From contig CAJIYZ010000047.1 in NCBI GenBank assembly GCA_905181675.1, forward strand, positions 1 through 54,456: a stretch of 54,456 nt of DNA, written 5' to 3'. A program made the position numbers and the translations under genes. The notes beneath the pieces were generated by a model. The model was not told the origin of the DNA, did not search any database, and saw only the letters and a list, made by a program, of their open reading frames with translations. Shown in pieces: positions 1 to 9,069 of the stretch (position 1 is its first letter; every line of letters begins with the position of its first letter). The stretch comes from Bacteroidetes bacterium MED-G20. GTDB lineage: Bacteria; Bacteroidota; Bacteroidia; Flavobacteriales_D; Parvicellaceae.

Positions 1-609
1 AGACTTAAATACAAAACTTCCAGCAACCAATACATCTGCTCCACAATCTATTAACTTTCTCGCATTGGCAGAAGTTACCCCACCATCAATTTCTATTTTA
101 GTATCTAGTCCAGCTTTTACAATCATAGACTTTAGCTTTTCCACTTTCCGATAAGTACCTTCAATAAAAGCCTGACCACCAAAGCCTGGATTAACAGACA
201 TCATACAAACTAAATCTGTTTCTTCCAAGGTAGGTTCTAATAACTCTACAGCAGTGTGAGGGTTAACAGCCACACCTGCTTTCATGTCTTCTTGCTTTAT
301 CGCCTGAAGGGTTCTATGAAGATGATTAGAGGCTTCTATATGTACAGTTAGTATGTTGGCACCCACGTTTTTAAAGTCTTTTATATAACGCTCTGGTTCA
401 ACTATCATTAAATGCACATCTAATGGTTTTAACGTATGTTTGTTAATGTATTTTATAATGGGAATACCAAAAGAAATATTGGGAACAAAAACACCATCCA
501 TGACATCTAAATGGTACCAATCGGCATCACTTTTGTTAATCATTTCACACTCTCTTTGCAAGTTTGCAAAGTCTGATGCTAGTAAGGAAGGGGCAATTAG
601 ATGGCTCAT
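1..609 (-). CDS. rpe: Ribulose-phosphate 3-epimerase (partial, C-terminus off the window)
   Basis: Interconverts ribulose-5-phosphate and xylulose-5-phosphate in the pentose phosphate pathway; cytoplasmic. The frame is open from the ATG at 609 to the window edge and gives 203 residues. That is nearly the whole protein, since the family is usually 215-225. The N-terminus reads MSHLIAPSLLASDF. Family motifs follow in order: the metal-site region HLDVMDGVFVPN, DVHLMI, the phosphate loop VNPGFGGQ and the IDGG motif. It is absent from the ORF track only because its stop lies outside the window. It sits 56 bases downstream of rpoD on the same strand, so it may share the rpoD transcript. High confidence. 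Confidence 0.95.
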   Translation of the reverse strand, partial: MSHLIAPSLLASDFANLQRECEMINKSDADWYHLDVMDGVFVPNISFGIPIIKYINKHTLKPLDVHLMIVEPERYIKDFKNVGANILTVHIEASNHLHRTLQAIKQEDMKAGVAVNPHTAVELLEPTLEETDLVCMMSVNPGFGGQAFIEGTYRKVEKLKSMIVKAGLDTKIEIDGGVTSANARKLIDCGADVLVAGSFVFKS

Positions 610-665
610 AAATTATGAATTTTAATTCACCACAAATAAACAAAAACAAAGTTGGAAACGGAGTA

Positions 666-1532
666 TTATCCTAAGTAAGATTTCAACAATTTACTTCTTG
701 AAGTATGCTTCAATCTTCTAATAGACTTTTCTTTTATCTGACGTACTCTTTCTCTAGTTAAGTCAAACTTCTCACCTATTTCTTCTAGAGTCATAGGATG
801 TTTTCCACTTAAACCAAAATACAGGCGAATTACATCTGCCTCCCTAGGTGTTAAGGTAGATAATGATCTTTCGATTTCTCTTCTTAAAGACTCCTTCATC
901 AACTGCTTATCAGGCTTTGGAGATGAATCTGAGGACATAACTTCGTACATGTTGTTACTGTCTTCAGAATCCTTTAAAGGTGCATCCATTGAAAGGTGTC
1001 TACCATTGTTTTTAATAGACTGCTTAACTTCTTCAATAGTAATATCTAAAGATTCTGCAATTTCTTCTGGCGTAGGTGGTCTACCATACTTTTGCTCTAA
1101 ATCCGAAAATGCACGATTTATTTTATTTATAGAACCAATCTTATTTAGAGGTAACCTTACAATTCTAGATTGCTCAGCAAGTGCTTGCAAAATAGACTGT
1201 CTAATCCACCATACAGCATAAGATATAAACTTAAATCCTCTAGTTTCATCAAATCTTTGTGCAGCTTTAATTAAACCTAGGTTTCCTTCGTTTATTAAAT
1301 CTGGCAGTGTTAAACCCTGGTTTTGGTATTGCTTAGAAACTGAAACTACAAAACGTAAGTTAGCCTTTACCAATCTCTCTAAAGCAGGGTGGTCTCCCTC
1401 CTTTATTCTCTTAGCCAACTCTACTTCTTCCTCCGCAGTAATTAAGTCTACACGACCTATTTCCTGAAGATACTTATCTAAGGAAGCTGTTTCCCTATTG
1501 GTAACCTGTTTTGTTATCTTTAATTGTCTCAT
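666..1532 (-). CDS. rpoD: Primary RNA polymerase sigma factor (RpoD/SigA, short Bacteroidota form)
   Basis: Housekeeping sigma-70 factor that directs RNA polymerase to promoters. At 288 residues it is much shorter than E. coli RpoD because it lacks the region 1.1/non-conserved part; this short form is normal in Bacteroidota. Region 1.2 is at about residues 12-48 ([19 protein letters not shown]). Region 2 is at about 50-125, with the core-binding and melting sequence [20 protein letters not shown]. Region 3 follows, and region 4 is at about 220-285 with the helix-turn-helix [19 protein letters not shown]. It lies downstream of rpsO-pnp, an arrangement I recall from related genomes. It is presumably the factor that reads the TAnnTTTG promoters seen across this window (inference). 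Confidence 0.97.
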   Translation of the reverse strand: MRQLKITKQVTNRETASLDKYLQEIGRVDLITAEEEVELAKRIKEGDHPALERLVKANLRFVVSVSKQYQNQGLTLPDLINEGNLGLIKAAQRFDETRGFKFISYAVWWIRQSILQALAEQSRIVRLPLNKIGSINKINRAFSDLEQKYGRPPTPEEIAESLDITIEEVKQSIKNNGRHLSMDAPLKDSEDSNNMYEVMSSDSSPKPDKQLMKESLRREIERSLSTLTPREADVIRLYFGLSGKHPMTLEEIGEKFDLTRERVRQIKEKSIRRLKHTSRSKLLKSYLG

Positions 1533-1625
1533 TTATATATGGGTGGTTTCTAAACGTTAATTAACACATGAGCTATAATAACGTAATGTAACAAACTAAA
1601 GTTACATAATAGTGAAAATAAACAT

Positions 1626-1648
1626 AAAACCCACATTATGTGGGTTTT
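1626..1648 (-). terminator. Rho-independent terminator-like hairpin after pnp
   Basis: A perfect 10-bp stem (AAAACCCACA / TGTGGGTTTT) with a 3-base loop lies 10 bases past the pnp stop. On the minus strand it is followed by the T-rich TTTTATGTTTATTTT. It sits between pnp and rpoD, so it probably limits read-through into rpoD. The T-run is interrupted, which makes strength uncertain. Confidence 0.6.
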
Positions 1649-1657
1649 ACAAATAAT

Positions 1658-3805
1658 TTAGTCGTTGGATGGCTTTGCTGGTTTTTCCAATAAAGCTTTT
1701 CTAGAAATCTTTAATTTTCCACTTCTTGGGTCCTTTCCAATAACCTTCACATCAAGGACTTGACCAGGTTTTAAATGCTCTTCTGCCTTCTCTACTCTTT
1801 CGTGAGCAATTTCGGAAATATGTAATAAAGCATCTACACCAGGAAGAATTTCTAAAAATGCTCCAAATGCTACAATATTTTTAACTTTACCCTCATAAGT
1901 TTCACCAACTTCTGCAGTAGGTGGATAAGCAATTAAGTTAATTCTTCTCAACGCCTCTTCCATTCCTTCTTTTTCTTCAGCAAAAACTTCAACATTAGCC
2001 ATTCCATCAACCGCATCTCCTATTCCAATAGATGTTTTGGTTTCCGCTTGAATAGTTTGAATAGTTTCTCCTCCTTTTCCAATGATTCCTCCAATTGCAT
2101 CTTCAGGAACAGAAATATTTTCTATTCTTGGAACATGTGCTTTGAAATCTTCTCTTGGCTCAGTCAATGTTTTCATCATTTCACCAAGAATATGCATTCT
2201 ACCATCTTTGGCTTGGTTCAAAGCTTCTTCTAACACCTTATAATCTAAACCGTCTACTTTGATATCCATTTGGCAAGCAGTAATTCCTTTTTCCGTACCA
2301 GTCACTTTAAAATCCATATCGCCTAAATGATCTTCATCACCAAGAATATCAGATAATACTGCATATTTTCCAGCATCGTCCTGAATTAATCCCATTGCAA
2401 TTCCAGAAACAGGTCTTTTCAATTTTATTCCACCATCCATAAGGGCAAGAGTACCTGCACAAACAGTTGCCATTGAAGAAGAACCATTAGATTCTAAAAT
2501 TTCTGACACCAATCTTATAGTATATGGATTCTCTGGCTTTCCAGGAATCATAGGCTTTAATGCTCTTAAAGCTAAATTACCATGGCCAATTTCTCTTCTA
2601 CTTACGTTGAACTTCATTCTAGCTTCTCCAGTTGAAAAAGGTGGAAAATTATAGTGCAACAAGAAATCTAGATCATCGTTAGCCAATGCCCCATCTTTTC
2701 TTTGAACATCTAAAGTACTACCCAATGTTAGAGTAGTCAATGATTGTGTCTCTCCTCGTGTAAATAAGGCAGAACCGTGTACAAATCCTGGCAAATATCC
2801 AGCTTCAGAAGAAATAGGTCTAATTTCAGTAGTCTTTCTTCCGTCTAGTCTGACTTTTTCGTCTAATACCACTCTTCTAATTGCTTCTTTTTGAGCAGCT
2901 TTAAAGTAAGGACCAACCAAAAAACCAAGTTCAGCCATATCTTCTTCAGACATTTGGGATTTAAAATCTTCTTTAATTTCCCCAAAGAGCTCTGCTCTTT
3001 TGTGCTTATCTGCCAGACCTTGCTTTGCTACATCGTAACATCTCTGGTAAGAAAAATCATGAACGCTTTTTCTTAAATCGTCGTTATGAGTTTCGTGTGA
3101 ATATTCTCTCTTTGGATTTGCTTTAGCAACTTTTGCAGCAATATCCAACTGTAACTGACACTGCTCTTTAATTACAACGTGTGCAGCTTTTATTGCTTCC
3201 AGCATTTCACCTTCAGAAACTTCATTCATCTCTCCTTCTACCATAACAATGCTGTCCAATGTTCCAGCAATCATCATATCCATGTCCGCACTTTTCATTT
3301 CCTCAAAAGTTGGATTGATAGAAAACTCTCCGTCAATTCTAGCTATTCTCACTTCAGAAACAGGACCGTTAAAAGGAATATCAGAAACTGCTAAACAAGC
3401 AGAAGCAGCCAAGCAAGCTAATGCATCTGGCATATTTTCCTTATCTGAAGACAATAATTGTAACATTACCTGAGTTTCAGCATGGTAATCATCTGGGAAA
3501 AGTGGTCTTAGTGCTCTATCCACTAATCTCATAGTTAATATTTCTTCATCAGATGGTCTTGCTTCTCTTTTAAGAAATCCACCAGGAAATTTACCTGTTG
3601 AAGCAAATTTTTCTCTGTAATCTACTGTAAGAGGCATGAAATCTACACCATCTCTTACGTCTATATTAGCAACAGCAGTTGCCAATATCATTGTGTCTCC
3701 CATTCTTACCACTACAGATCCGTCAGCTTGTTTAGCTAACTTTCCTGTTTCTATGGAAATCTCTTTTCCATTTGGAAGACTTATTTTTTCGTTTATTATA
3801 TTCAT
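1658..3805 (-). CDS. pnp: Polyribonucleotide nucleotidyltransferase (PNPase)
   Basis: Phosphorolytic 3'-5' exoribonuclease of mRNA decay; a trimer, often part of the degradosome. The full length is 715 residues, as expected. Two RNase PH-like cores flank an all-alpha linker: the first is at about residues 10-230 and the second at about 315-540 ([35 protein letters not shown]). A KH domain with the IIGKGGETI loop is at about 561-632, and a C-terminal S1 domain ([20 protein letters not shown]) starts at about 633. It follows rpsO on the same strand after 77 bases, the classic rpsO-pnp order. A strong hairpin with a T-run sits about 20 bases before the start codon, suggesting control of pnp expression (inference). 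Confidence 0.98.
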   Translation of the reverse strand: MNIINEKISLPNGKEISIETGKLAKQADGSVVVRMGDTMILATAVANIDVRDGVDFMPLTVDYREKFASTGKFPGGFLKREARPSDEEILTMRLVDRALRPLFPDDYHAETQVMLQLLSSDKENMPDALACLAASACLAVSDIPFNGPVSEVRIARIDGEFSINPTFEEMKSADMDMMIAGTLDSIVMVEGEMNEVSEGEMLEAIKAAHVVIKEQCQLQLDIAAKVAKANPKREYSHETHNDDLRKSVHDFSYQRCYDVAKQGLADKHKRAELFGEIKEDFKSQMSEEDMAELGFLVGPYFKAAQKEAIRRVVLDEKVRLDGRKTTEIRPISSEAGYLPGFVHGSALFTRGETQSLTTLTLGSTLDVQRKDGALANDDLDFLLHYNFPPFSTGEARMKFNVSRREIGHGNLALRALKPMIPGKPENPYTIRLVSEILESNGSSSMATVCAGTLALMDGGIKLKRPVSGIAMGLIQDDAGKYAVLSDILGDEDHLGDMDFKVTGTEKGITACQMDIKVDGLDYKVLEEALNQAKDGRMHILGEMMKTLTEPREDFKAHVPRIENISVPEDAIGGIIGKGGETIQTIQAETKTSIGIGDAVDGMANVEVFAEEKEGMEEALRRINLIAYPPTAEVGETYEGKVKNIVAFGAFLEILPGVDALLHISEIAHERVEKAEEHLKPGQVLDVKVIGKDPRSGKLKISRKALLEKPAKPSND

Positions 3806-3824
3806 TTTTCTATTTTAATTTTAT

Positions 3825-3856
3825 AAAAAAGGACCATCACGCTAGCGCAATAGTCC
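3825..3856 (-). terminator. Hairpin plus T-run between rpsO and pnp (terminator or attenuator)
   Basis: On the minus strand the inverted repeat GGACTATTGCG...GTGATGGTCC can form about 11 pairs (three G-T wobbles) around a 4-base loop, followed directly by six T residues. It ends about 20 bases before the pnp ATG at 3805. It looks like a Rho-independent terminator for rpsO that pnp transcription must read through. In E. coli the same intergenic region carries a terminator and an RNase III-processed hairpin used for pnp autocontrol; equivalence here is inference. Confidence 0.7.
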
Positions 3857-3882
3857 CCTCCAATACGTTTGTAAAAAGCCTA

Positions 3883-4152
3883 TTACCTTCTAATATCCAA
3901 TTTTTTGATAATGACTCTATATCTTTCGATATCTTTGTTTTTCAAGTAATCCAGTTGGTTTCTTCTTTTACCAACTAGCCTTATTAATGATCTTTGGGTG
4001 TTAAAATCTTTTTTGTTAGACTTTAAATGACCAGTTAAATGTTTAATTCTATGAGAGAACAATGCAATTTGTCCTTCTGCAGATCCGGTGTCAGACTCCC
4101 CCTTACCGAATTTCTTAAAAATATCTTTTTTCTTTATTGAATCAATATACAT
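3883..4152 (-). CDS. rpsO: 30S ribosomal protein S15
   Basis: Primary 16S rRNA-binding protein of the small-subunit platform. It is 89 residues, the normal length for S15. Family sequence is plain: GKGESDTGSAEGQIALFSHRIKHLTGHLKSNKKD, then RSLIRLVGKRRNQLDYLKNKD near the C-terminus. The ATG at 4152 gives MYIDSIKKKDIFKKF, a typical start. It is the first gene of the rpsO-pnp pair. A TATATTTG box lies about 40 bases upstream. Confidence 0.98.
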   Translation of the reverse strand: MYIDSIKKKDIFKKFGKGESDTGSAEGQIALFSHRIKHLTGHLKSNKKDFNTQRSLIRLVGKRRNQLDYLKNKDIERYRVIIKKLDIRR

Positions 4153-4191
4153 GTCAACACTATTTAAGTTATTGTGATGTTAAATCGGCTG

Positions 4192-4199
4192 CAAATATA
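4192..4199 (-). promoter_or_regulatory. Candidate -7 box for rpsO
   Basis: Minus-strand TATATTTG matches the Bacteroidota -7 consensus TAnnTTTG and lies about 40 bases before the rpsO ATG. The nearest TTG upstream is only 14 bases away, shorter than the usual 17-23 spacing, so the -33 element is uncertain. Confidence 0.45.
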
Positions 4200-4234
4200 A
4201 ATTAATATCTTAACAAGTTCCTTTAAATGAGTAA

Positions 4235-4939
4235 TTATTTAAATACAAAACCCACTCTTACAACTCCTAACCCTGAAAAAAGCATTTTAGAGTGCGATAT
4301 TTTTGGAATGTTTTCAGTGATATCAGCTGAGGTTACAGAAGCTTCGTTTAAAACCTGATAAGTTCCATTTTTATAGGTAGTTTTTAGCACCAACAAACCA
4401 AACTCAGTGCCAACATAAATATTTGGCTTAACATAATACTCCCCACCGAAGAAAACCCTAAATCCAAGATTTTGTACAGGTCTTTTGTAGTTGTAGTTTA
4501 ATGCAGAAACAAATGAAATTGAGTCTGTTCTTGAACCATACTCGTTGTTTTTCCCAAATCCAAAAACTCCCTCAAATCCAGAATAAACCATCGAATTTAC
4601 CAACCTCTTCTGCTTTTCATAACCGAAAGAGAATTGATAGATAGATTTTATTTTCTCCACTGACCCCACTCCATCACCTCCAGATTCTAGAATCTCCACG
4701 TAGTCAACCAATCTATTAACATCTGCATTAAACCTTAAAGCAGATTTCTTATTAAGATTTAATCTAAACTTAATATTAGGAGTATAAATATCCGAGTTAA
4801 GAGAAGGGTAAATTTGTCCCTCTACAGAAACTATTTTTCTGCTCTTAGCTACGGTGTCTTGGGACAAAAAAGGGTTATTAAAGGACAATAAAAAAAGTGT
4901 TAACAACACTATTGAGAAAATTCTTTTAACACGTACCAT
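4235..4939 (-). CDS. Exported hypothetical protein, probable outer-membrane beta-barrel
   Basis: A 234-residue protein I cannot assign to a named family. It begins MVRVKRIFSIVLLTLFLLSFNNPFLSQ, a clear signal peptide (basic start, hydrophobic core). The rest is rich in alternating aromatic/polar stretches such as LGFRVFFGGEYYVKPNIYVGTEFGLLVLKTTY. It ends GLGVVRVGFVFK, with a terminal aromatic residue next to the last one, as in small outer-membrane barrels. It lies between pcm and rpsO on the same strand, with 30 bases to pcm upstream. Function unknown; a porin-like or structural barrel is the simplest guess. Confidence 0.7.
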   Translation of the reverse strand: MVRVKRIFSIVLLTLFLLSFNNPFLSQDTVAKSRKIVSVEGQIYPSLNSDIYTPNIKFRLNLNKKSALRFNADVNRLVDYVEILESGGDGVGSVEKIKSIYQFSFGYEKQKRLVNSMVYSGFEGVFGFGKNNEYGSRTDSISFVSALNYNYKRPVQNLGFRVFFGGEYYVKPNIYVGTEFGLLVLKTTYKNGTYQVLNEASVTSADITENIPKISHSKMLFSGLGVVRVGFVFK

Positions 4940-4969
4940 TTATTTATTTTTAATTTAAAATACTAATTA

Positions 4970-5614
4970 CTAGTTGTTTATGTTTTTCAACATTGGAACA
5001 AATTTAAAGTCGCCATATATAGTTTCTTTGTAATCGGTTTCATTCAAACGCTGAATTAACATCATTTGTTGCACATCCCCATCGCCAACGGGAATTACCA
5101 ACCTCCCACCCAACTTAAGTTGATCTTTAAGATCTTTTGGAACATAGGGTGCTCCACAAGTCACAATGATACTATCAAAAGGAGCAAATACTTTTTTTCC
5201 TAAAAACCCATCTCCAAAAAATAATTGTGCTCTATAGTTATTTTGATTTAAAAATAGTTTGGCACTTTGGAAAAGAGACTTATGTCTTTCAATAGAAAAA
5301 ACTTTTGCACCTAATTGGCACAAAACAGCTGTTTGGTAGCCAGAACCTGTTCCAATTTCCAATATCTTATCTCCTCGTTTCACACCAAGTAGTTCCGATT
5401 GAAAAGCTACAGTATAAGGCTGACTAATTGTTTGGTTCTCGCCAATCGGAAAAGCTATATCCTGATAGGCAAATTTATCTCTAAATACTAAATCGAATAA
5501 AAGATGTCTCGGCGTCATACTTATTGCTTTTAACACTTTTGAATCCTGAATACCTTTTTCAACAAGATGGGCAACTAATTTTGCACACAACCCTTTATAC
5601 TTAATATCATTCAT
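4970..5614 (-). CDS. pcm: Protein-L-isoaspartate O-methyltransferase
   Basis: Methylates L-isoaspartyl residues in damaged proteins with S-adenosylmethionine, starting their repair. It is 214 residues, typical for bacterial Pcm. Visible motifs are the N-terminal VLKAISMTPRHLLF region, the substrate-binding stretch YQDIAFPIGENQTISQPYTVAFQ and the SAM motif I LEIGTGSGYQTAVLCQLG. The later GDGFLGKKVFAPFDSIIVTCGAP and LKLGGRLVIPVGD segments complete the fold. It is divergent from the Gfo/Idh/MocA gene, with 133 bases between them. High confidence. Confidence 0.95.
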   Translation of the reverse strand: MNDIKYKGLCAKLVAHLVEKGIQDSKVLKAISMTPRHLLFDLVFRDKFAYQDIAFPIGENQTISQPYTVAFQSELLGVKRGDKILEIGTGSGYQTAVLCQLGAKVFSIERHKSLFQSAKLFLNQNNYRAQLFFGDGFLGKKVFAPFDSIIVTCGAPYVPKDLKDQLKLGGRLVIPVGDGDVQQMMLIQRLNETDYKETIYGDFKFVPMLKNINN

Positions 5615-5747
5615 TACTTTACAAAAGAAACTTCTTAATTTATAATAAAAGCAGCATTACCTAAATTTTTGCCAACAATAAATGTTAATAATTAACGTTT
5701 TAAATTAAACAATTTTATTTTGAATTCATTTTTTATAATTTTATGGC

Positions 5748-6719
5748 ATGTTTAAAATTGGAGTTGTAGGCGCAGGTCACCTAGGAAAGATTCATTTAAA
5801 AATTCTTAAAAAGGCTTCTTTTGTTAATCTTATTGGATTCTACGACAGTGATCCATTAGTTAGAAAAAATATAAATTTAGAATTAGGGGTTAAGGCTTTT
5901 GAGACATATCAAGACCTTATAGAAAGTTCAGATATCATAGACATAGTCACTCCAACTCTATCTCATTACACTTGCGCTAAGGAAGCCCTGAAAAGTAATA
6001 AGCATGTATTTATTGAAAAACCCGTAACCAACACCCTAGAAGAAGTTAGAAAGCTGATTAGGATTACCCAAATAACTGGTAAAAAAGTACAAGTAGGGCA
6101 CGTAGAAAGATTTAATCCTGCCTTCACTGAAGCTAGTAAATTAATTCATCAACCTAGATTTATTGAAGTCCACCGATTGGCACAATTTAATTCAAGAGGA
6201 ACTGATGTCTCAGTAGTACATGATCTAATGATTCATGATTTGGATATTGTCCTTCATGTAGTAAAATCGCCAGTAAAATCTATTAACGCTAGTGGAGTTA
6301 GCGTTTTAAGCAGCTCACCAGACATTGCCAATGCAAGAATAGAATTTATTAATGGATGTGTGGCCAACATCACTTCAAGCAGAATGTCACTTAACAATGT
6401 TAGAAAATCAAGATTTTTTCAAAAAAATGCCTACGTTTCTGTAGACTTTTTAAATAGGTCTCACGAATATATAAGATTGGACTCCAACAAAATTCCTAAG
6501 GAAAATATATCGATTCAAAATACCAAAACAATCCCCAAGGAAAGTGTGATGATTAAAACACAAAACAACAGTGGAATTAACCCAATTGAAGAAGAATTGA
6601 AATCATTTATTAACTCTATAACCTCCAATATAAATCCTATTGTAGATTTAGAATCTGCTCAAATGGCTTTAAAGCTAACCATAGATATTATGGAACAAAT
6701 AACAATGGGACAAAATTGA
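5748..6719 (+). CDS. Gfo/Idh/MocA family NAD(P)-dependent oxidoreductase
   Basis: Probable sugar or nucleotide-sugar dehydrogenase. At 323 residues it fits the family. The N-terminal Rossmann fold carries IGVVGAGHLGKIHL at residues 3-16. The family motif EKPVTNTLEE is at about residue 90, followed by QVGHVERFNPAF and the C-terminal beta-sheet domain with HDLMIHDLDIVLH. The substrate cannot be read from sequence. Downstream on the same strand are a lipoprotein and a polyprenyl-phosphate sugar transferase, which hints at cell-surface glycan synthesis (inference). A second ATG five bases upstream (5743) is in another frame. Confidence 0.9.
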   Translation: MFKIGVVGAGHLGKIHLKILKKASFVNLIGFYDSDPLVRKNINLELGVKAFETYQDLIESSDIIDIVTPTLSHYTCAKEALKSNKHVFIEKPVTNTLEEVRKLIRITQITGKKVQVGHVERFNPAFTEASKLIHQPRFIEVHRLAQFNSRGTDVSVVHDLMIHDLDIVLHVVKSPVKSINASGVSVLSSSPDIANARIEFINGCVANITSSRMSLNNVRKSRFFQKNAYVSVDFLNRSHEYIRLDSNKIPKENISIQNTKTIPKESVMIKTQNNSGINPIEEELKSFINSITSNINPIVDLESAQMALKLTIDIMEQITMGQN

Positions 6720-6765
6720 TTGGTAATTTTTATAATAATTAATCTTATTTTCGCGTTTTATATTT

Positions 6766-7641
6766 ATGAAACGCTTTTTCATTATTCTTCTTATTTTTAA
6801 TTTTAGTTGTCAAATAATTGACCAACCAGAAAAAGCTCCATCTTTTATTTCAATAGACAATTTTCAATTTTCGATTTCTAACAACAACCAAGGCTCCAAT
6901 AGTGAAAAAATATCCGATGCATGGATATATATAAATGGGAATTTGGAAGGAGTATATGATTTACCTGCGAGAATCCCTCTACACTATGAGGGTGTTCACG
7001 AGTTGTCTATTTACCCTGGGATTAAAAGGAATGGGATTTCTGCAGATAGAAAAAAGTACCCCTTCTATACCCCATTTGACACAACTATTAATTTAATTCC
7101 AGACAGCATACTAACCCTGACACCCAAAACAGAATACGAAGAGCAACTCTATTTTTGGATTGAAAACTTTGAAGACCCCCAGCATAAATTTGAAACACAC
7201 ACCACGTCCCAAGTAGATATTAATATTATCGAATCGCCTCTAAATGAGCTTTTTGAAGGAGATGCTGGAATGATATCCATGGATAGCGCAGATTATTTTT
7301 GTGAAATCAGAACAAATGAATTAGATTTTAATTCTTTTCCAAAAAATTTGAATATTCCTGCTTATATTGAGATGAATTATGCAAATAACTATCCATTTAC
7401 AATTGGCATCTTGCACAAAGACGCAAGTTTACCAAGCTATCAAAAATTTCCGTTAATCACCCTAATTCCAACCTACGAAAATGAAGTTGTTTGGAATAAA
7501 ACTTATTTATTTATACCCGACGCTACCAATTTTTTTACTAGCGCAACAGAATTTGACTTATATATATCTGCAAGGAATGAAAATTTTGAAAATGACATTA
7601 AGATTCTTTTAGACAATTTCAAAGTAATTTTCCGGCAATGA
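6766..7641 (+). CDS. Hypothetical lipoprotein
   Basis: A 291-residue protein with a lipoprotein signal: MKRFFIILLIFNFSC, lipobox Cys at residue 15. The mature part has no motif I recognise. It includes a PEGA-like stretch (DAWIYINGNLEGVYDLPARIPLHYEGVHELSIYPGIKRNG) at about residues 45-85, and the C-terminal half is beta-rich. It is probably attached to the outer or inner membrane facing the periplasm. Its TGA stop overlaps the ATG of the sugar transferase by four bases (ATGA), so the two are translationally coupled and probably work together in envelope biogenesis (inference). Confidence 0.75.
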   Translation: MKRFFIILLIFNFSCQIIDQPEKAPSFISIDNFQFSISNNNQGSNSEKISDAWIYINGNLEGVYDLPARIPLHYEGVHELSIYPGIKRNGISADRKKYPFYTPFDTTINLIPDSILTLTPKTEYEEQLYFWIENFEDPQHKFETHTTSQVDINIIESPLNELFEGDAGMISMDSADYFCEIRTNELDFNSFPKNLNIPAYIEMNYANNYPFTIGILHKDASLPSYQKFPLITLIPTYENEVVWNKTYLFIPDATNFFTSATEFDLYISARNENFENDIKILLDNFKVIFRQ

Positions 7642-9035
7642 AAAAGAAATACTTTTGGACTTTATATTTCTTTTCAGACTTTCTATCTTCGACTATTAGC
7701 TGGCTAGTATTTAACTACTACAGAAAAACCTACATTGAAAAATACCCATTTGAAATAAATGAAAAACTAGTTATTAGCACTTTATTAATTTCTGCATTTT
7801 GGATAGTAGTTTATGCAGCTTTTGGAAACTATAAAAATGTCTACAAGAAATACCGTATTAAAGAAATCACTCAAACGCTGTCTCAGTCTTTTATAGGTAT
7901 AATATTTATTTTCTTTACTTTTTTATTAGACGACAAAATAAACTCTTACCAAGACTACTATAGTTTGATTACTGTATTAATAGCTCTACATATTTCCCTA
8001 ACTTTTATACCTAGAATTCTATTAACTTCCAGAACCGTAAATAGCATTCACCAGAAAAAAATTGGCTTCAACACCATTATAATTGGCAGTGAAAAAAAAG
8101 CAAAAGATATTTTCAATGAAATAAAAAATTTAAAAAAAGGAAGTGGACAATTTATAATAGGCTACGTGTCCAATGCAAAAAGCAAGGACTTAATTGCTGA
8201 TACTGGTCTTGAAAAATTAGGCGACTATCATCAAATCACTAAAATTATAGAAGATTTAGAAATTGAAGAGGTAATTATAGCTACGGAATCAGATGATTAT
8301 AAGAAAACCAACAACATAATAAATGACTTGGCAAACCTAAAAGTAGAAATAAAAGTAATTGCTGACATGTACAGCATACTTACAGGGTCTGTAAAAATGA
8401 ATTCTATTTTCGGAGCTCTTTTAATCTCTGTAAACCCTGAAATTATGCCCTCTTGGCAAAAAACAGTCAAAAGAATTTTAGATCTTTTAATTTCTACCGT
8501 AGCAATTGTTTTATTGATTCCTGTTTTTATTGTTTTAAGTATTCTAATAAAGATTGGATCTAAAGGAAATATTATTTTCAAACAGCAGCGTATTGGACTA
8601 GGAAATAAACCTTTTAAAATATTCAAGTTTAGATCTATGTTCTTAGAATCCGAAAAAAATGGACCTCAACTATCAAGTCAAAATGATCCGAGAATTACTC
8701 CATTAGGAAGATTTATAAGAAAAACTAGACTAGACGAAACTCCCCAGTTTTTCAATGTAATAAAAGGAGACATGTCGTTGGTTGGACCAAGACCTGAAAG
8801 ACAATTTTTCATTGACGAAATAATAAAAAAAGCACCTCATTACAAACATATTAGTAATGTCAAACCTGGAATAACCAGTTGGGGACAAGTAAAGTATGGA
8901 TATGCAGAAAATGTAGATGAAATGATTGACAGGCTTAAGTTTGACTTACTTTATGTGGAAAACATGTCATTAAGTTTAGATATAAAAATTCTATTTTACA
9001 CCATAATAATAATGTTAAAAGGATCTGGGAAATAA
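7638..9035 (+). CDS. Undecaprenyl-phosphate sugar phosphotransferase (exopolysaccharide/O-unit initiating)
   Basis: Transfers a sugar-1-phosphate from a nucleotide sugar to a polyprenyl phosphate carrier, the first step of surface polysaccharide repeat synthesis. At 465 residues it has the long WbaP/WcaJ-type layout. Several membrane segments lie in residues 1-135, a nucleotide-binding-like domain (INTIIIGSEKKAKDIFNEI) at about 145-240, and a membrane helix at about 277-300. The conserved catalytic domain follows: FKQQRIGLGNKPFKIFKFRSM, then TPLGRFIRKTRLDETPQFFNVIKGDMSLVGPRPE. Coupled by ATGA to the upstream lipoprotein. No other polysaccharide genes are in the window. Confidence 0.93.
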   Translation: MKKKYFWTLYFFSDFLSSTISWLVFNYYRKTYIEKYPFEINEKLVISTLLISAFWIVVYAAFGNYKNVYKKYRIKEITQTLSQSFIGIIFIFFTFLLDDKINSYQDYYSLITVLIALHISLTFIPRILLTSRTVNSIHQKKIGFNTIIIGSEKKAKDIFNEIKNLKKGSGQFIIGYVSNAKSKDLIADTGLEKLGDYHQITKIIEDLEIEEVIIATESDDYKKTNNIINDLANLKVEIKVIADMYSILTGSVKMNSIFGALLISVNPEIMPSWQKTVKRILDLLISTVAIVLLIPVFIVLSILIKIGSKGNIIFKQQRIGLGNKPFKIFKFRSMFLESEKNGPQLSSQNDPRITPLGRFIRKTRLDETPQFFNVIKGDMSLVGPRPERQFFIDEIIKKAPHYKHISNVKPGITSWGQVKYGYAENVDEMIDRLKFDLLYVENMSLSLDIKILFYTIIIMLKGSGK

Positions 9036-9069
9036 ACCAATAGTAAGTACATTTAATAAAAATAAAGTC

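Noticed and set aside
440-625. 61-residue plus-strand ORF near the window start
   Set aside because: Antisense to rpe, whose minus-strand frame is open to the window edge with clear family motifs.
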